A DNA stretch of 55,394 bases from an uncultured Bacteroidia bacterium. GTDB taxonomy: Bacteria; Bacteroidota; Bacteroidia; Bacteroidales; F082. Location of the stretch: NCBI GenBank assembly GCA_902799345.1, contig CADBZW010000016.1:1-55394 (forward strand). The letters run 5' to 3'. Under the pieces are notes generated by a model. It was given only the letters and a program-made list of their open reading frames with translations, was not told where the DNA came from and searched no databases. Positions 7,147 to 15,822 of the stretch are shown piece after piece (within the stretch, counting starts at the first letter, position 1; every line of letters starts with the position of its first letter). Position numbers and translations under genes: made by a program.

Positions 7147-8358
7147 ATGCCCGGCATCTACATCCACATCCCTTTCTGCAAGTCGAAATGCGGCTACTGC
7201 GGTTTCTATTCGCTGCCATCATTGAAGCTAAAAGAGCGCTTTTTGGAGGCGTTGAAAAAGGAAATTATTGAACGAGGAGTGTCCTTAAGCGCAGGGGATT
7301 GCGGGTCTTCGCCCGCAATGAGGCCTGCGCTTAAGGACAACATCCACACCCTCTATTTCGGGGGCGGCACCCCTTCCCTGCTCTCCATTGACGAAATCGG
7401 CGACATACTGCACCTTATTAAAGATACGTACACCGTTGCCGAAAACGCCGAAATCACCCTTGAGGCCAACCCCGACACGCTGTCTCCCGAATACCTCGAA
7501 GGCTTGCGCCGACTTGGAGTCAACCGACTGAGTATAGGCATCCAGAGCTTCTTCGACGACGACCTGCAGTATCTAGGTCGTCGCCACGACGCCCATCACG
7601 CCCGGCAATGCCTCGACTGGGCCAAACAAGCCGGTTTCAGCAACATCAGCATCGACCTCATCTATGGCCTGCCCACCTCCAATGCCGAACAGTGGAACAA
7701 GAATTTGGATGTTTTCTTCGCCTACGACCTGCCTCATCTCTCGGCCTATGCCCTCACCTTGGAACCCAACTCCATCCTCACCAAGCAGATCGAATTTGGG
7801 AAAGCCAGGCCCATCAGTGATGACGACGCGCTCCGTGACTATGGGATTCTTTGTCAACGCACCAAGGAAAACGGCTTTTTACATTATGAGATCTCGAACT
7901 TCTGCCGCCCTGGAATGCACTCGAAGCATAATGCCAGCTATTGGTTCGGCACGCCTTACATAGGCTTCGGCCCCTCGGCACATTCCTACGACGGGACTTC
8001 ACGGCAGTGGAATGTTTCGAGCGTTGAGAAATACATTGACACGAGACGCGAGACTGTGAGACTGCGAGACCTGGAAGTCCCGTGTCCCGAAGTCCCGTGT
8101 CCCGCGTCCGAAAAAGAACAACTCTCCCCCGAGCAATGTTATGATGAATACGTCATGCTGCGCCTGCGCACCCATTGGGGCATCGACCTGAAATGGCTGA
8201 AACGCGAGATGGGGGAACGCTTTTCGAGCTATTGTGAGCAACACGCACAGCCGTTAATTGCCCAAGGCCACCTCTCACAAACACGAGAATTCCTCTACCT
8301 CACCGACGAGCAGATGCTCTTCGCCGACGGCGTGGCGGAAGAATTGTTTTGGGAATAA
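7147..8358 (+). CDS. hemW: Radical SAM heme chaperone HemW, with repeat-derived insertions
   Basis: This encodes 403 residues. The radical SAM cluster motif CxxxCxxC is at C11, C15 and C18 (FCKSKCGYCGFYS). It is followed by TLYFGGGTPSLLS, RLSIGIQSFFDDDL, LGRRHDAHHA, SIDLIYGLPTS and the C-terminal HemN-like domain ending TDEQMLFADGVAEELFWE. HemW binds heme and is implicated in loading it into apoproteins; older annotations call it oxygen-independent coproporphyrinogen oxidase. Two stretches are foreign to the family. Residues about 46-64 come from a 58-bp perfect-armed palindrome (7281-7338), and residues about 300-323 come from tandem repeats (8043-8113). Both keep the frame and avoid the cluster motif, so the enzyme is probably functional. 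Confidence 0.92.
   Translation: MPGIYIHIPFCKSKCGYCGFYSLPSLKLKERFLEALKKEIIERGVSLSAGDCGSSPAMRPALKDNIHTLYFGGGTPSLLSIDEIGDILHLIKDTYTVAENAEITLEANPDTLSPEYLEGLRRLGVNRLSIGIQSFFDDDLQYLGRRHDAHHARQCLDWAKQAGFSNISIDLIYGLPTSNAEQWNKNLDVFFAYDLPHLSAYALTLEPNSILTKQIEFGKARPISDDDALRDYGILCQRTKENGFLHYEISNFCRPGMHSKHNASYWFGTPYIGFGPSAHSYDGTSRQWNVSSVEKYIDTRRETVRLRDLEVPCPEVPCPASEKEQLSPEQCYDEYVMLRLRTHWGIDLKWLKREMGERFSSYCEQHAQPLIAQGHLSQTREFLYLTDEQMLFADGVAEELFWE
7281..7338. repeat. 58-bp palindromic element inserted in frame in hemW
   Basis: Perfect 15-bp arms GTCCTTAAGCGCAGG (7281-7295) and CCTGCGCTTAAGGAC (7324-7338) enclose a second hairpin GATTGCGGGTCTTCGCCCGC. The core matches the intergenic repeat at 1981-2005 and two copies at 25710-25788. 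Confidence 0.9.
8043..8113. repeat. Direct repeats inside hemW
   Basis: GAGAC-rich units (8043-8080) precede a perfect 15-bp tandem duplication GAAGTCCCGTGTCCC (8084-8098 and 8099-8113). The first part resembles, in inverse orientation, the TCTCGTAGTCTCG units at 2037-2070. It encodes a Val/Pro/Cys/Glu-rich loop with VPCPE twice. Confidence 0.75.
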
Positions 8359-8432
8359 GTAGATTTTTGCTCCCAAACCTTCAAACCTACCATTTTCTTT
8401 CCTATTTTTGGACTCCTAAAACAAAAGTTAAG

Positions 8433-8470
8433 GTCCCTGAGCCCTGAGCCTGTCGAAGGGTCGAAGGGCC
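8433..8470. repeat. CCCTGAGCCTGTCGAAGGG-type extragenic repeat
   Basis: GTCCCTGAGCCCTGAGCCTGTCGAAGGG followed by TCGAAGGG is a partly palindromic unit (CCCTGAGCCTG/CGAAGGG) in the gap between hemW and the dipeptidase gene. This sequence type is widespread as a dispersed repeat in many bacteria. Confidence 0.6.
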
Positions 8471-8496
8471 GATTCAATTATCAACTCTGCTTTATC

Positions 8497-10098
8497 ATGT
8501 TTAAATTCAAATCATTACTTCTATCCGCCCTGCTGCTCATCGGCTTGAACACGATGGCACAGGACGAAAACGAACGCCTCGTAGGCGCCAACTGCACCAG
8601 CATCATGGTGGGTAAGAAAGCCACCACCGACGGTTCCGTCATCACCTCACACACCTGCGACGGTCGCTACCGCACCTGGATGCGTTGGGAAGCCGCCGCC
8701 GACCACGAAAAAGGTGAGATGTACAAGGTCTACAAAGGCACCATGCACACCGAAGACCCCTTCGACAACCGCAAGGTGGAACTGGCGGGCGAAATCCCAC
8801 AGGTGGCACACACCTACGCCTACCTCAACACGGCCTACCCCTGCCTCAACGAGAAACAGCTGGCCATCGGCGAGACCACTTTCTCGGGTCCCGACACGCT
8901 GGTCAACCACAAAGGCATGTTCATGATCGAAGAGCTGGAGCGAGTGGCCCTCATGCGCTGTGACAACGCCCGCGACGCCATCCAACTCATCGGCAAGCTG
9001 GTGAAGGAATACGGCTACGGCGACGGCGGCGAGTGCATTACCATCGCCGACAAGAACGAAGTGTGGCAGATGGAAATCCTCGGCGAAGGTCCCGACAAGA
9101 TCGGTGGCGTGTGGGCCGCCAAGCGCATCCCCGACGACGAAGTGGGCGTCAGCGCCAACATCGCCCGCATCGGCAAACTCGAACGCAAAAGCAAGGACTT
9201 CTACTGCTCCGACAACTGCGAAGCCGTGGCCAAGAAATACGGCCTCTGGGACGGCAAGGGCGACTTCGTCTTCTGGAAGGCCTTCCGCGCCGAATATGGC
9301 GGTGGCAAGAACTACAGCGACCGTGAGTTCTTCATCCTCAGCCAGCTGGCACCCTCGTTGAACCTCAACCGCGACATGCCCGAACTGCCCTTCTCGGTGA
9401 AACCCGACGAGAACGTCGACGTGCGCAAAGTGATGGAGCTCTTCCGTAGCACCTACGAAGGCACCGACATGGACATGACACGCAACGTGAAGATGGTGGC
9501 CAAGAAACGCACCGACGACGGCGTGGTCAACGACACCATCATCAGCCCCGTGGCCAACCCCTGGGTGGGCAGCGCGATGATGAACACACTCAACTACCTC
9601 GCCCCCGGCACCATCAACTTCCAACGCACCGTGGCCGTGGCTTGGAGCAGCTACCACCACATCATCCAATGCCGTAGTTGGATGCCCGACGAAATCGGCG
9701 CCATCTGCTGGATGGCCTGCGACAACCCGGGACAAAGCCCACGCATCCCCATCTTCTCAGGCTCCACCACCCTGCCCGATGGCTTCGACAAATGCGGTCA
9801 GCTGCGCTACCGCGAGGAAGCCTGGATTTGGCACTACCGCAAAGCCAACAAACTGGCTACTGTACAATGGGGCCGCTGCAAGGAGACCCTTCTCGGCACC
9901 GCCAACCGCTTCGAGCAAAAGGCCTTCGACGAAATCCCAGCCCTTGAGAGCAAAGCCAAAGCCTTGATAGCCGAAAACAAGACCAAGGAAGCCACCGAAC
10001 TTCTCAACCAATACACCTCCGACTTCGCCGCCTCCACACGACAAGCCTGGAAGGAGATGGAAAACAAGTTCTGGTACTGGTTCAGCTTCGGGTTCTAA
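8497..10098 (+). CDS. C69-family dipeptidase (PepD-like Ntn hydrolase), exported
   Basis: This encodes 533 residues. MFKFKSLLLSALLLIGLNTMAQ is a signal peptide, so the enzyme should act in the periplasm or outside. Cys33 in LVGANCTSIMVGKKATTDG is the expected N-terminal nucleophile of the C69 dipeptidase family, followed by the conserved DGS-I-SHTCDGR. Other family stretches include GGECITIADKNEVWQMEILG and the C-terminal WAYRK-like WIWHYRKANK. Such enzymes cleave dipeptides and feed amino-acid uptake. The gene stands alone, closed by a terminator at 10117-10147. No propeptide beyond the leader is obvious, so the exact processing that frees Cys33 is inferred. Confidence 0.88.
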   Translation: MFKFKSLLLSALLLIGLNTMAQDENERLVGANCTSIMVGKKATTDGSVITSHTCDGRYRTWMRWEAAADHEKGEMYKVYKGTMHTEDPFDNRKVELAGEIPQVAHTYAYLNTAYPCLNEKQLAIGETTFSGPDTLVNHKGMFMIEELERVALMRCDNARDAIQLIGKLVKEYGYGDGGECITIADKNEVWQMEILGEGPDKIGGVWAAKRIPDDEVGVSANIARIGKLERKSKDFYCSDNCEAVAKKYGLWDGKGDFVFWKAFRAEYGGGKNYSDREFFILSQLAPSLNLNRDMPELPFSVKPDENVDVRKVMELFRSTYEGTDMDMTRNVKMVAKKRTDDGVVNDTIISPVANPWVGSAMMNTLNYLAPGTINFQRTVAVAWSSYHHIIQCRSWMPDEIGAICWMACDNPGQSPRIPIFSGSTTLPDGFDKCGQLRYREEAWIWHYRKANKLATVQWGRCKETLLGTANRFEQKAFDEIPALESKAKALIAENKTKEATELLNQYTSDFAASTRQAWKEMENKFWYWFSFGF

Positions 10099-10116
10099 AG
10101 CCAACCTATAGAAACG

Positions 10117-10147
10117 AAAAAAGACGGCCTGTTGACCGTCTTTTTTT
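10117..10147. terminator. Bidirectional terminator between dipeptidase and BACON genes
   Basis: AAAAAAGACGG and CCGTCTTTTTTT form an 11-bp stem around the loop CCTGTTGA, with A and T runs on both sides of the GC core, suited to both convergent genes. Confidence 0.88.
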
Positions 10148-10164
10148 CGTTGTCCAGATCTATC

Positions 10165-11571
10165 TCATGGATTTTGACGCACCATTATAGTAACGGTAGA
10201 GCCATATTCGCCCTTGATGGTAATCTCCGCCTCTCGCGGTTCTGTACTATGCCATTGGGACACCTTCAGGAGCACCTCGGTATCACCACTGCCTACGCTT
10301 GGATAGCAAGCTATCCATTCAACTTCATAAAGAGCCTCCCACGATTGGTTGGCCGTTATGTTGAAATACCGCGTCCCGCCTTCAGCGGCCATGGTAATTT
10401 CGGTTTCGTCAACGGACAAAATGTTTTCTCTCCCTTCTTGCACCACCACTATGTTGGCCAGGACTTGCCCTTCGTGTTTCACCAAGACATAACCTATCCT
10501 TGTGGAAAACAGGCCGTTGTATCCGACCATAAAATCAATTGTGGCATTATGCGAGCCAGCCGCGGTTGTCAAGGATATCCATGAGGGAGCCTCAATGGTC
10601 CAGTCGCAGTTAGAAGTTATGGCAACTGTCTTGGCACCTCCGCCATAGCCTAAAAACAAGGAGTCGGGGGCGACACTGGCCATGTAAGGGTCCTCTCCTG
10701 GTTCTTGCGTGACATTTACGGTTTTCTCCAGGTTTCTCGAAACCACCTTCACGACAGCTTGCCTGCCAACAAAAATCTCATTGGGTTCAACTGTCACTAC
10801 GATGGTGCCATTGCCAGAGCCGCCTTCTGTCGACAGGTTCAACCAATCGCAGTCGTATCTCACACTCCAATCCTCGTCGGTCTCAACGGCAATCTCGTGC
10901 GTCCCGCCTTCTTTGGGAAAAGAAAGGCTCTCGGGACTGACATTCAAGTAATGCGAGTCGGGAGCGCCATCTTGCCTCACGAAAAGAACGGCAACGCATT
11001 GCGAGGCAGAGGCAAACTTGATTTCAACTTGGCGCGCAGTGAATGAGGTGTTTTGAGTCACCGTCAACGTAATCTGGTCATTGCCGTTGCCTTCGGTCCT
11101 GTCGAACCTGACCCAGTCGACTCCTGTTTCCGTCATCCATTCCTCATCACACTCTATGTCGATGGTCGTAGTTCCGCCTTGGTAGCCCACTTCATACTCG
11201 GTAGGCGTGATGGTCAGGTAATGTTCTTCGGGATGGACGTTAGGTATAAATTCCTGGTTTACGGTCAGCATGGCAGTATTGTCCTTGGTGGTAGCCTTTA
11301 TCTCCGTGCTACGGGCCTCATGGGTGGCGTTGCGTTGTGCCACAAGGGTCAGCGTGGCATCGCCATTGCCCGAAGTCGGCGACACCGTGAGCCATTCGGC
11401 CGTGGTGCCGATACTCCAGTCACCATTTGATTTTAATTCTACCGTATAGGTACCTCCTTCAGCCGCTATGGTCTGCGACTGAATGTCAAACGACACCTCA
11501 ACGGGCTTACGGCAGCCCACCAGGAGGCAGGCTATAGCAACGACAAACAAGGATAAGTGTAATCTTTTCAT
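10165..11571 (-). CDS. Lipoprotein with about five BACON domains
   Basis: This encodes 468 residues. MKRLHLSLFVVAIACLLVGC gives a lipobox LVGC with Cys20. The rest is a chain of about five BACON-type beta-sandwich repeats of 85-95 residues (about 25-115, 116-205, 206-295, 296-380 and 381-468). Each shows the pattern A-GG...I.. ..W.......W......G.G......V..N....R.A.I, for example AAEGGTYTVELKSNGDWSIG and SVRYDCDWLNLSTEGG. BACON domains occur in Bacteroidota surface proteins and are thought to bind glycans or mucin. No catalytic domain is attached, so a binding or spacer role is likely. No SusC/D neighbours are present to suggest a substrate. Confidence 0.88.
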   Translation of the reverse strand: MKRLHLSLFVVAIACLLVGCRKPVEVSFDIQSQTIAAEGGTYTVELKSNGDWSIGTTAEWLTVSPTSGNGDATLTLVAQRNATHEARSTEIKATTKDNTAMLTVNQEFIPNVHPEEHYLTITPTEYEVGYQGGTTTIDIECDEEWMTETGVDWVRFDRTEGNGNDQITLTVTQNTSFTARQVEIKFASASQCVAVLFVRQDGAPDSHYLNVSPESLSFPKEGGTHEIAVETDEDWSVRYDCDWLNLSTEGGSGNGTIVVTVEPNEIFVGRQAVVKVVSRNLEKTVNVTQEPGEDPYMASVAPDSLFLGYGGGAKTVAITSNCDWTIEAPSWISLTTAAGSHNATIDFMVGYNGLFSTRIGYVLVKHEGQVLANIVVVQEGRENILSVDETEITMAAEGGTRYFNITANQSWEALYEVEWIACYPSVGSGDTEVLLKVSQWHSTEPREAEITIKGEYGSTVTIMVRQNP

Positions 11572-11642
11572 GGGTTATTCTAATTATGTGTTCAACTTTA
11601 CTATGAACGGATTTTCGTGTCGATTAGTATTTCATCAAGCAG

Positions 11643-11672
11643 AAAAGGTGCGTTTTTGCGACGCACCTTTTC
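11643..11672. terminator. Terminator downstream of the SurA/PpiD-like gene
   Basis: An 11-bp perfect stem AAAAGGTGCGT/ACGCACCTTTT (11643-11653 with 11661-11671) flanks a short loop. On the minus strand it follows the foldase stop by about 25 bases and ends in a T run. Confidence 0.8.
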
Positions 11673-11696
11673 ATGTTAATACCGATAGGCCACCAA

Positions 11697-13817
11697 TTAG
11701 AAGATGTCGGTTCTGTTGTCCTTGATCTTAGCTAGATTTCTCAGGGCGCTATAGACGCCAGAGGCCTTGTTGGTGAACTGGCTGGTCTTTTCCCTGATGA
11801 CTTCGGTGTAGTCGGTGGTGGGAGCCGGTTGTTCAATCTTCACATTCTTGATGATGAATGCGCTTGAGTTGCCAGCGATGGGACCCACTTCCTCACCTTC
11901 CTTCATGCCGAGGATGGTGCCGATGATGTCGGCCTCAACACCGAAGTTGCTGAGCACGCGTGAATCGATGGTGACATCGGTCACAGTGGCCGACTCAGCA
12001 CCCAGCTCGTTGATCATCCTGTTGACGTCGTTGCCACAAGCCTTCATCTTTTCGACGGCTACCTCACCCTTCTTCTTGTTGAGGATTTGGTACTTGGCCT
12101 GGTCGGCGACGATGTTCAAAGGAGCATAGCCTTCTTTGACGATGCCCGTCAGGGCAGCCACGACAAACATGTTGTCGAGTTCGAAAATCTTCTCGGAGAC
12201 GTCGCCTTCTTTTCTGTTCTTGTCGAACGCCCAACGGACAATCTCACGCGGGTTCTCGATACCGGCGATTTGCGTGGTCGACTTGCTCATTCTAGGCATC
12301 GTACGCTTGGTGAGGCCTTGCTCTTCGATGGCTTGGTTGAACTTGTCGTAGGTTCTGTTTTCGATGACGAACTTGTTGGCTTCGGCGAAGATGTTCTTGT
12401 AAGTCTTGGTGCTAGGTGTGAGTTCGTGCTTCAGGTAAGCGAGACGCACTTTGGGTTGCGGTTCAGTCTTGCCGGTGACCTTGACGATATGGTAACCGAA
12501 GATGGTCTTCACCACATCCATGGCACCCAAGGGGTTGTTGACCACAAACTCATTGAACTCATTCACCATCTGACCATCGGTGAACCAATCCAGGTCGCCG
12601 CCCTTGCCTTTGCCCGACGGGTCGTCGGTGAACTGATTGGCGAGCTCGGCAAACAACTCTTCATTCTTAGGATTGCTCTTCAGCACGTTCAGGATGCTGT
12701 CGGCCTTGGCCTTGGCTTGTTCCTCGGTCAGGGTGGATTCGCTTCTGAGGGCACCCTCGTAGCCAATCAGGATGTGGCTGGCCTTCAGGGAGTCGGGGCG
12801 GTTCATCTGGTCGACGATGCGCACCAGGTTGATGGTCTCGTTATCCTCATAGGGGCCAAACACGAAGCCCACGCCATTGCCATCTTCGAAGATGGCCTTT
12901 TCGATGATCTGAGGCACGTCTTTCTGACCCACCCAAGTGCTGTCGTAACGCTGGTCGGAGTTGGCGTTGACGAAGCTGATCACGTTTTCGGTGTTAACGA
13001 AGTCGTTTCTCATGTCGGCCACCTGCTTGAAGGCCTCTTGACGGTCTTCCTGCGACGGTTTGATGTCGAACACGACATACTCTATGTCGCGGCGTTCGTC
13101 TGTTTCAAAGCGGTATTTGTTCTCCTCGTAGTAAGCCTTGTTGTCGGCATCGGTGACGACCACTGTTGAATCGGGAATGCTGGTATAACGCAACACGATA
13201 ACATCGGCAGAAGCCTTCGTATTCTTGTTTTGGTAGTATTTCTCAGCCAAAGCGGTGGGCAGGAAATAGGAAGCCTTCACCAGGTTGAGGAACTTGTTTT
13301 CCAAGCGGTCCTTCTTCATGCTCTTCTCGAAGTCGAGCCAACGATCGTAGTACTCGGGCGGGAGCTGGTCGAGGTTCTGAAGGTAATTCAGGGCGTTTTC
13401 CTTGTTGAAGGTACCATCGGGGTTGCTGAAGCTCTGCACCATCCACTGATGCGGGTGGTCGCCCGTCATCTGGTCGTAAAGCTCCTCAGAGGTGATACCC
13501 ACGCCAGCGGCCTCGTATTCCTTGTTCATAAGGTTGTCCTTAATCATGTCTTCCAGCGTGTTGTTGTAAATGTTGTAAGTCTCAGCGGAAGAGAGGTTGC
13601 CATTGCCGGTCTGAGCTTTTCTGTTTTCAAGGTTCTTGTCCTTTTGCTGCTCAAAGTCCCTCACTGCGATCTTGTCACCATCAACCGTAGCAACGACGGG
13701 GCCGGTGTTTCTTCCCTGACTTTGGAAAAGGTCTTGTAAGACAAACGCTAACAATGCAATACCGATAATTGCGATCAACAATCCGGAATGTCTTCTGATT
13801 TTTTCAATTGCTGCCAT
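11697..13817 (-). CDS. Membrane-anchored peptidyl-prolyl isomerase (SurA/PpiD-like)
   Basis: This encodes 706 residues. A short cytoplasmic start, MAAIEKIRRHSG, is followed by one membrane segment LLIAIIGIALLAFVLQDLF, after which the chain is periplasmic. A SurA-type N-terminal chaperone region (VATVDGDKIAVRDFEQQKDK onward) precedes a parvulin rotamase domain around residues 340-460, with KASHILIGY, ELANQFTDDPSGKGKGGDLDWF and IFGYHIVKVTG. A second parvulin-like or chaperone region may follow up to residue 700. This layout is that of PpiD, which assists folding of outer-membrane and secreted proteins. It has its own promoter and follows the lptC/CorC operon. Confidence 0.9.
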   Translation of the reverse strand: MAAIEKIRRHSGLLIAIIGIALLAFVLQDLFQSQGRNTGPVVATVDGDKIAVRDFEQQKDKNLENRKAQTGNGNLSSAETYNIYNNTLEDMIKDNLMNKEYEAAGVGITSEELYDQMTGDHPHQWMVQSFSNPDGTFNKENALNYLQNLDQLPPEYYDRWLDFEKSMKKDRLENKFLNLVKASYFLPTALAEKYYQNKNTKASADVIVLRYTSIPDSTVVVTDADNKAYYEENKYRFETDERRDIEYVVFDIKPSQEDRQEAFKQVADMRNDFVNTENVISFVNANSDQRYDSTWVGQKDVPQIIEKAIFEDGNGVGFVFGPYEDNETINLVRIVDQMNRPDSLKASHILIGYEGALRSESTLTEEQAKAKADSILNVLKSNPKNEELFAELANQFTDDPSGKGKGGDLDWFTDGQMVNEFNEFVVNNPLGAMDVVKTIFGYHIVKVTGKTEPQPKVRLAYLKHELTPSTKTYKNIFAEANKFVIENRTYDKFNQAIEEQGLTKRTMPRMSKSTTQIAGIENPREIVRWAFDKNRKEGDVSEKIFELDNMFVVAALTGIVKEGYAPLNIVADQAKYQILNKKKGEVAVEKMKACGNDVNRMINELGAESATVTDVTIDSRVLSNFGVEADIIGTILGMKEGEEVGPIAGNSSAFIIKNVKIEQPAPTTDYTEVIREKTSQFTNKASGVYSALRNLAKIKDNRTDIF

Positions 13818-13868
13818 AACTTATAAATTCTCTATTTTTATTACTATTAGACTTCAATTTTGAGCGTG

Positions 13869-13876
13869 CAAATTTA
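13869..13876 (-). promoter_or_regulatory. Promoter -7 box (TAAATTTG) for the foldase gene
   Basis: The minus-strand TAAATTTG lies about 52 bases before the start at 13817. It overlaps a 16-base string (13858-13873) also found upstream of the outer-membrane protein gene at 18793-18808. Confidence 0.45.
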
Positions 13877-13971
13877 GTAAAGATTTCAACGCGTCCGATT
13901 AAATGTTTGATTTTTATTTTAAAAAATGGCTAAATTGGAGATTTGTTAATCAATAACAATCTCACAATCAA

Positions 13972-15258
13972 CTATTTATCGTTAACCCTCAATTCCACTT
14001 CATCCAATTTCATGTTGGAGGCTTTCAGCACTTTGACCTGATATTTGCCTATGGTCAGCTCCTGTCCTTGCTCGGGGATGCTCTCGCAGTAGTGAAGCAC
14101 CATGCCTGCAAGGGTTTCGTAGTCGTCGCTGGTGGGCAAATCGAGCTTGTAGGTGTCGTTGAGGTAGTCGATTTCGAGGCGGGCCGAGAAGACGAAAGTG
14201 TTGTCGTCGATGACGCGCTCCACCTCTTCTTCCACGTCGTATTCGTCGTCAATCTCGCCGAAAATCTCCTCCACCACGTCTTCCATGGTGACGATGCCTG
14301 CCGTTCCGCCAAACTCATCGACGACGGCAGCCACACCTTGACGTTTTTGGATGAAGTGCTTCAACAGCCGGTCGGCGGTATAGGTCTCGGGGAAGAAGTC
14401 GATAGTACGCACTAGGTCTTCCATGGTCACGTCGAGATGCTCGGCGATGGCACGCACCACGTCGTTGAGGTGGACATAGCCCACGATGTCGTCGATGCTC
14501 TCGCCTATCACGATGAGCTTGGAGTGTTTGGTCTCCTCGAAGCGTGCCTTGACGGTGTCGATGCTGTCGGTGAGCTTCACGGATTCGATTTCGTTGCGGG
14601 GTCCCATGCACTCACGGAGTTTCACGGAGCGAAATTCCATGACGTTTTGGAAGAGCTGTATCTCCTGCTGCATGTCTTCGTCGGCTTCCTCGGGGTCGGC
14701 ATATTCAGCGATATAGTCGTTCAAGTCGACGGTGCTGAACTTGTACTCCTGGCTGTCGACCTTGAGTCGCAGCACATAACGGATGATAAACTCCGAAATG
14801 CCCGTGTAGATTAATATCAGCGGATAGAGCAGGCAATAACAGAGGAAGGTCGGGAAAGCAAAAAACGACAAGATGGCGTTGGGGTTGATGCGGAACAGCA
14901 TCTTGGGCAGAAATTCACCCGCCAGCAGCACCAGCAGGGTGGCGAGGATGGTCTTCACCAACAGCACCATGAAGTCGTTGTCGAACGAGATGGCCTGCAG
15001 CCAATGGTTGACGGGCGCATCCAAGATTTGCGACATGCTCATGCCATAGATGATGAGCGCGATGTTGTTACCGAGCAGCAGCGAGGTGATGAATCGCGCC
15101 TGGTTCTTGTAGAACAGGCTGATGATTTTGGCGGAGAAGGTGTTTTTCGTCAGTTCCACCTCCAGTTGCAGGCGGTTGATGCTGCTGAAGGCAATCTCCA
15201 GGCCTGAGCAGAGGGCCGAGAAAAACAGGGTAATCGCTACGACAAGCCAACTATTCAT
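13972..15258 (-). CDS. CorC/HlyC-family membrane protein (DUF21-CBS-CorC)
   Basis: This encodes 428 residues. Residues 1-195 form a DUF21/CNNM membrane domain with several hydrophobic segments (SWLVVAITLFFSALCSGLEIAFSS, ITSLLLGNNIALIIYGMS). Two CBS domains follow (about 205-320), including DIVGYVHLNDVVRAI and VAAVVDEFGGTAGIVTMEDVVEEIFGEIDDEYD, the family signature. A CorC_HlyC FAD-like fold closes the chain (about 340-425). Relatives are Mg2+/Co2+ efflux or resistance proteins, often mislabelled hemolysins; a Bacteroidota relative, GldE, assists gliding. Start 15258 lies four bases past the lptC stop, so it is cotranscribed with lptC. Confidence 0.9.
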   Translation of the reverse strand: MNSWLVVAITLFFSALCSGLEIAFSSINRLQLEVELTKNTFSAKIISLFYKNQARFITSLLLGNNIALIIYGMSMSQILDAPVNHWLQAISFDNDFMVLLVKTILATLLVLLAGEFLPKMLFRINPNAILSFFAFPTFLCYCLLYPLILIYTGISEFIIRYVLRLKVDSQEYKFSTVDLNDYIAEYADPEEADEDMQQEIQLFQNVMEFRSVKLRECMGPRNEIESVKLTDSIDTVKARFEETKHSKLIVIGESIDDIVGYVHLNDVVRAIAEHLDVTMEDLVRTIDFFPETYTADRLLKHFIQKRQGVAAVVDEFGGTAGIVTMEDVVEEIFGEIDDEYDVEEEVERVIDDNTFVFSARLEIDYLNDTYKLDLPTSDDYETLAGMVLHYCESIPEQGQELTIGKYQVKVLKASNMKLDEVELRVNDK

Positions 15259-15261
15259 CCC

Positions 15262-15822
15262 TCATTCCTCCTCGTCGACGTCGAGCAGGGCGCTGCCCGA
15301 ATACATGGTATATTCCGAAAAATCTTCCCGCGCCACCAGGCTGTCGGCCTCGATTTGCTTGTCGGGGGTGACGATTTTCACGTGCGAACGGGTATAGATC
15401 ATCTTCAGGTCCTGATACCAGAAGAGCTTGTCGGAGTACATGGTCTCCTCGCTGCCGAAGTTCTGTACGATGACGTTGCCTTGGGCTTCGATCATCTTGG
15501 ATTTGCCATAGCTTTTGCCATAGTCGGCGTGGAGTTCCGTAGTTTGCTTATTGTGGTCGAACATATAGACGGCGAAGCCGAGCGGGAACTCCATAATGTC
15601 GTCATCGGTCTCCATACGCACCATGCGGGGCGTGCGAAGCTCGAGGGTGACGTAGCCGGAGTCGCTACGATAGAAAACGACGCTGTCGGCGACGATGCCC
15701 GACAGCGTGTCGTCCGATCCCATCTCCATCACCACGGCATCGGGGTTCGAACACGAAAACAACATCACAGCCACGAAGGCTGTGATGTTGAGTGTCAGTC
15801 CTATTTTCAGTAGGCGTTTCAA
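15262..15822 (-). CDS. lptC: LPS export ABC transporter periplasmic protein LptC
   Basis: This 186-residue bitopic or lipid-anchored protein links the LptBFG transporter to the LptA bridge during lipopolysaccharide transport. The start MKRLLKIGLTLNITAFVAVMLFSC is hydrophobic and ends with a lipobox-like FSC, so lipidation is possible. The OstA/LptC-type beta-jellyroll follows, with SDSGYVTLELRTPRM, KMIEAQGNVIVQNFGSEETMYSDKLFW and KQIEADSL. The gene abuts the TPR gene (stop 15823) and overlaps no other frame. The gene order TPR-lptC-CorC is common in Bacteroidales. Confidence 0.88.
   Translation of the reverse strand: MKRLLKIGLTLNITAFVAVMLFSCSNPDAVVMEMGSDDTLSGIVADSVVFYRSDSGYVTLELRTPRMVRMETDDDIMEFPLGFAVYMFDHNKQTTELHADYGKSYGKSKMIEAQGNVIVQNFGSEETMYSDKLFWYQDLKMIYTRSHVKIVTPDKQIEADSLVAREDFSEYTMYSGSALLDVDEEE

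Noticed and set aside
8647-9735. 362-codon minus-strand frame across the dipeptidase gene
   Set aside because: Its Val/His/Ala/Gly-rich composition is typical of antisense to a GC-rich gene. The plus strand carries the C69 motifs.
12087-13169. 360-codon plus-strand frame across the SurA/PpiD-like gene
   Set aside because: Antisense shadow of the parvulin-containing gene; no family motifs.
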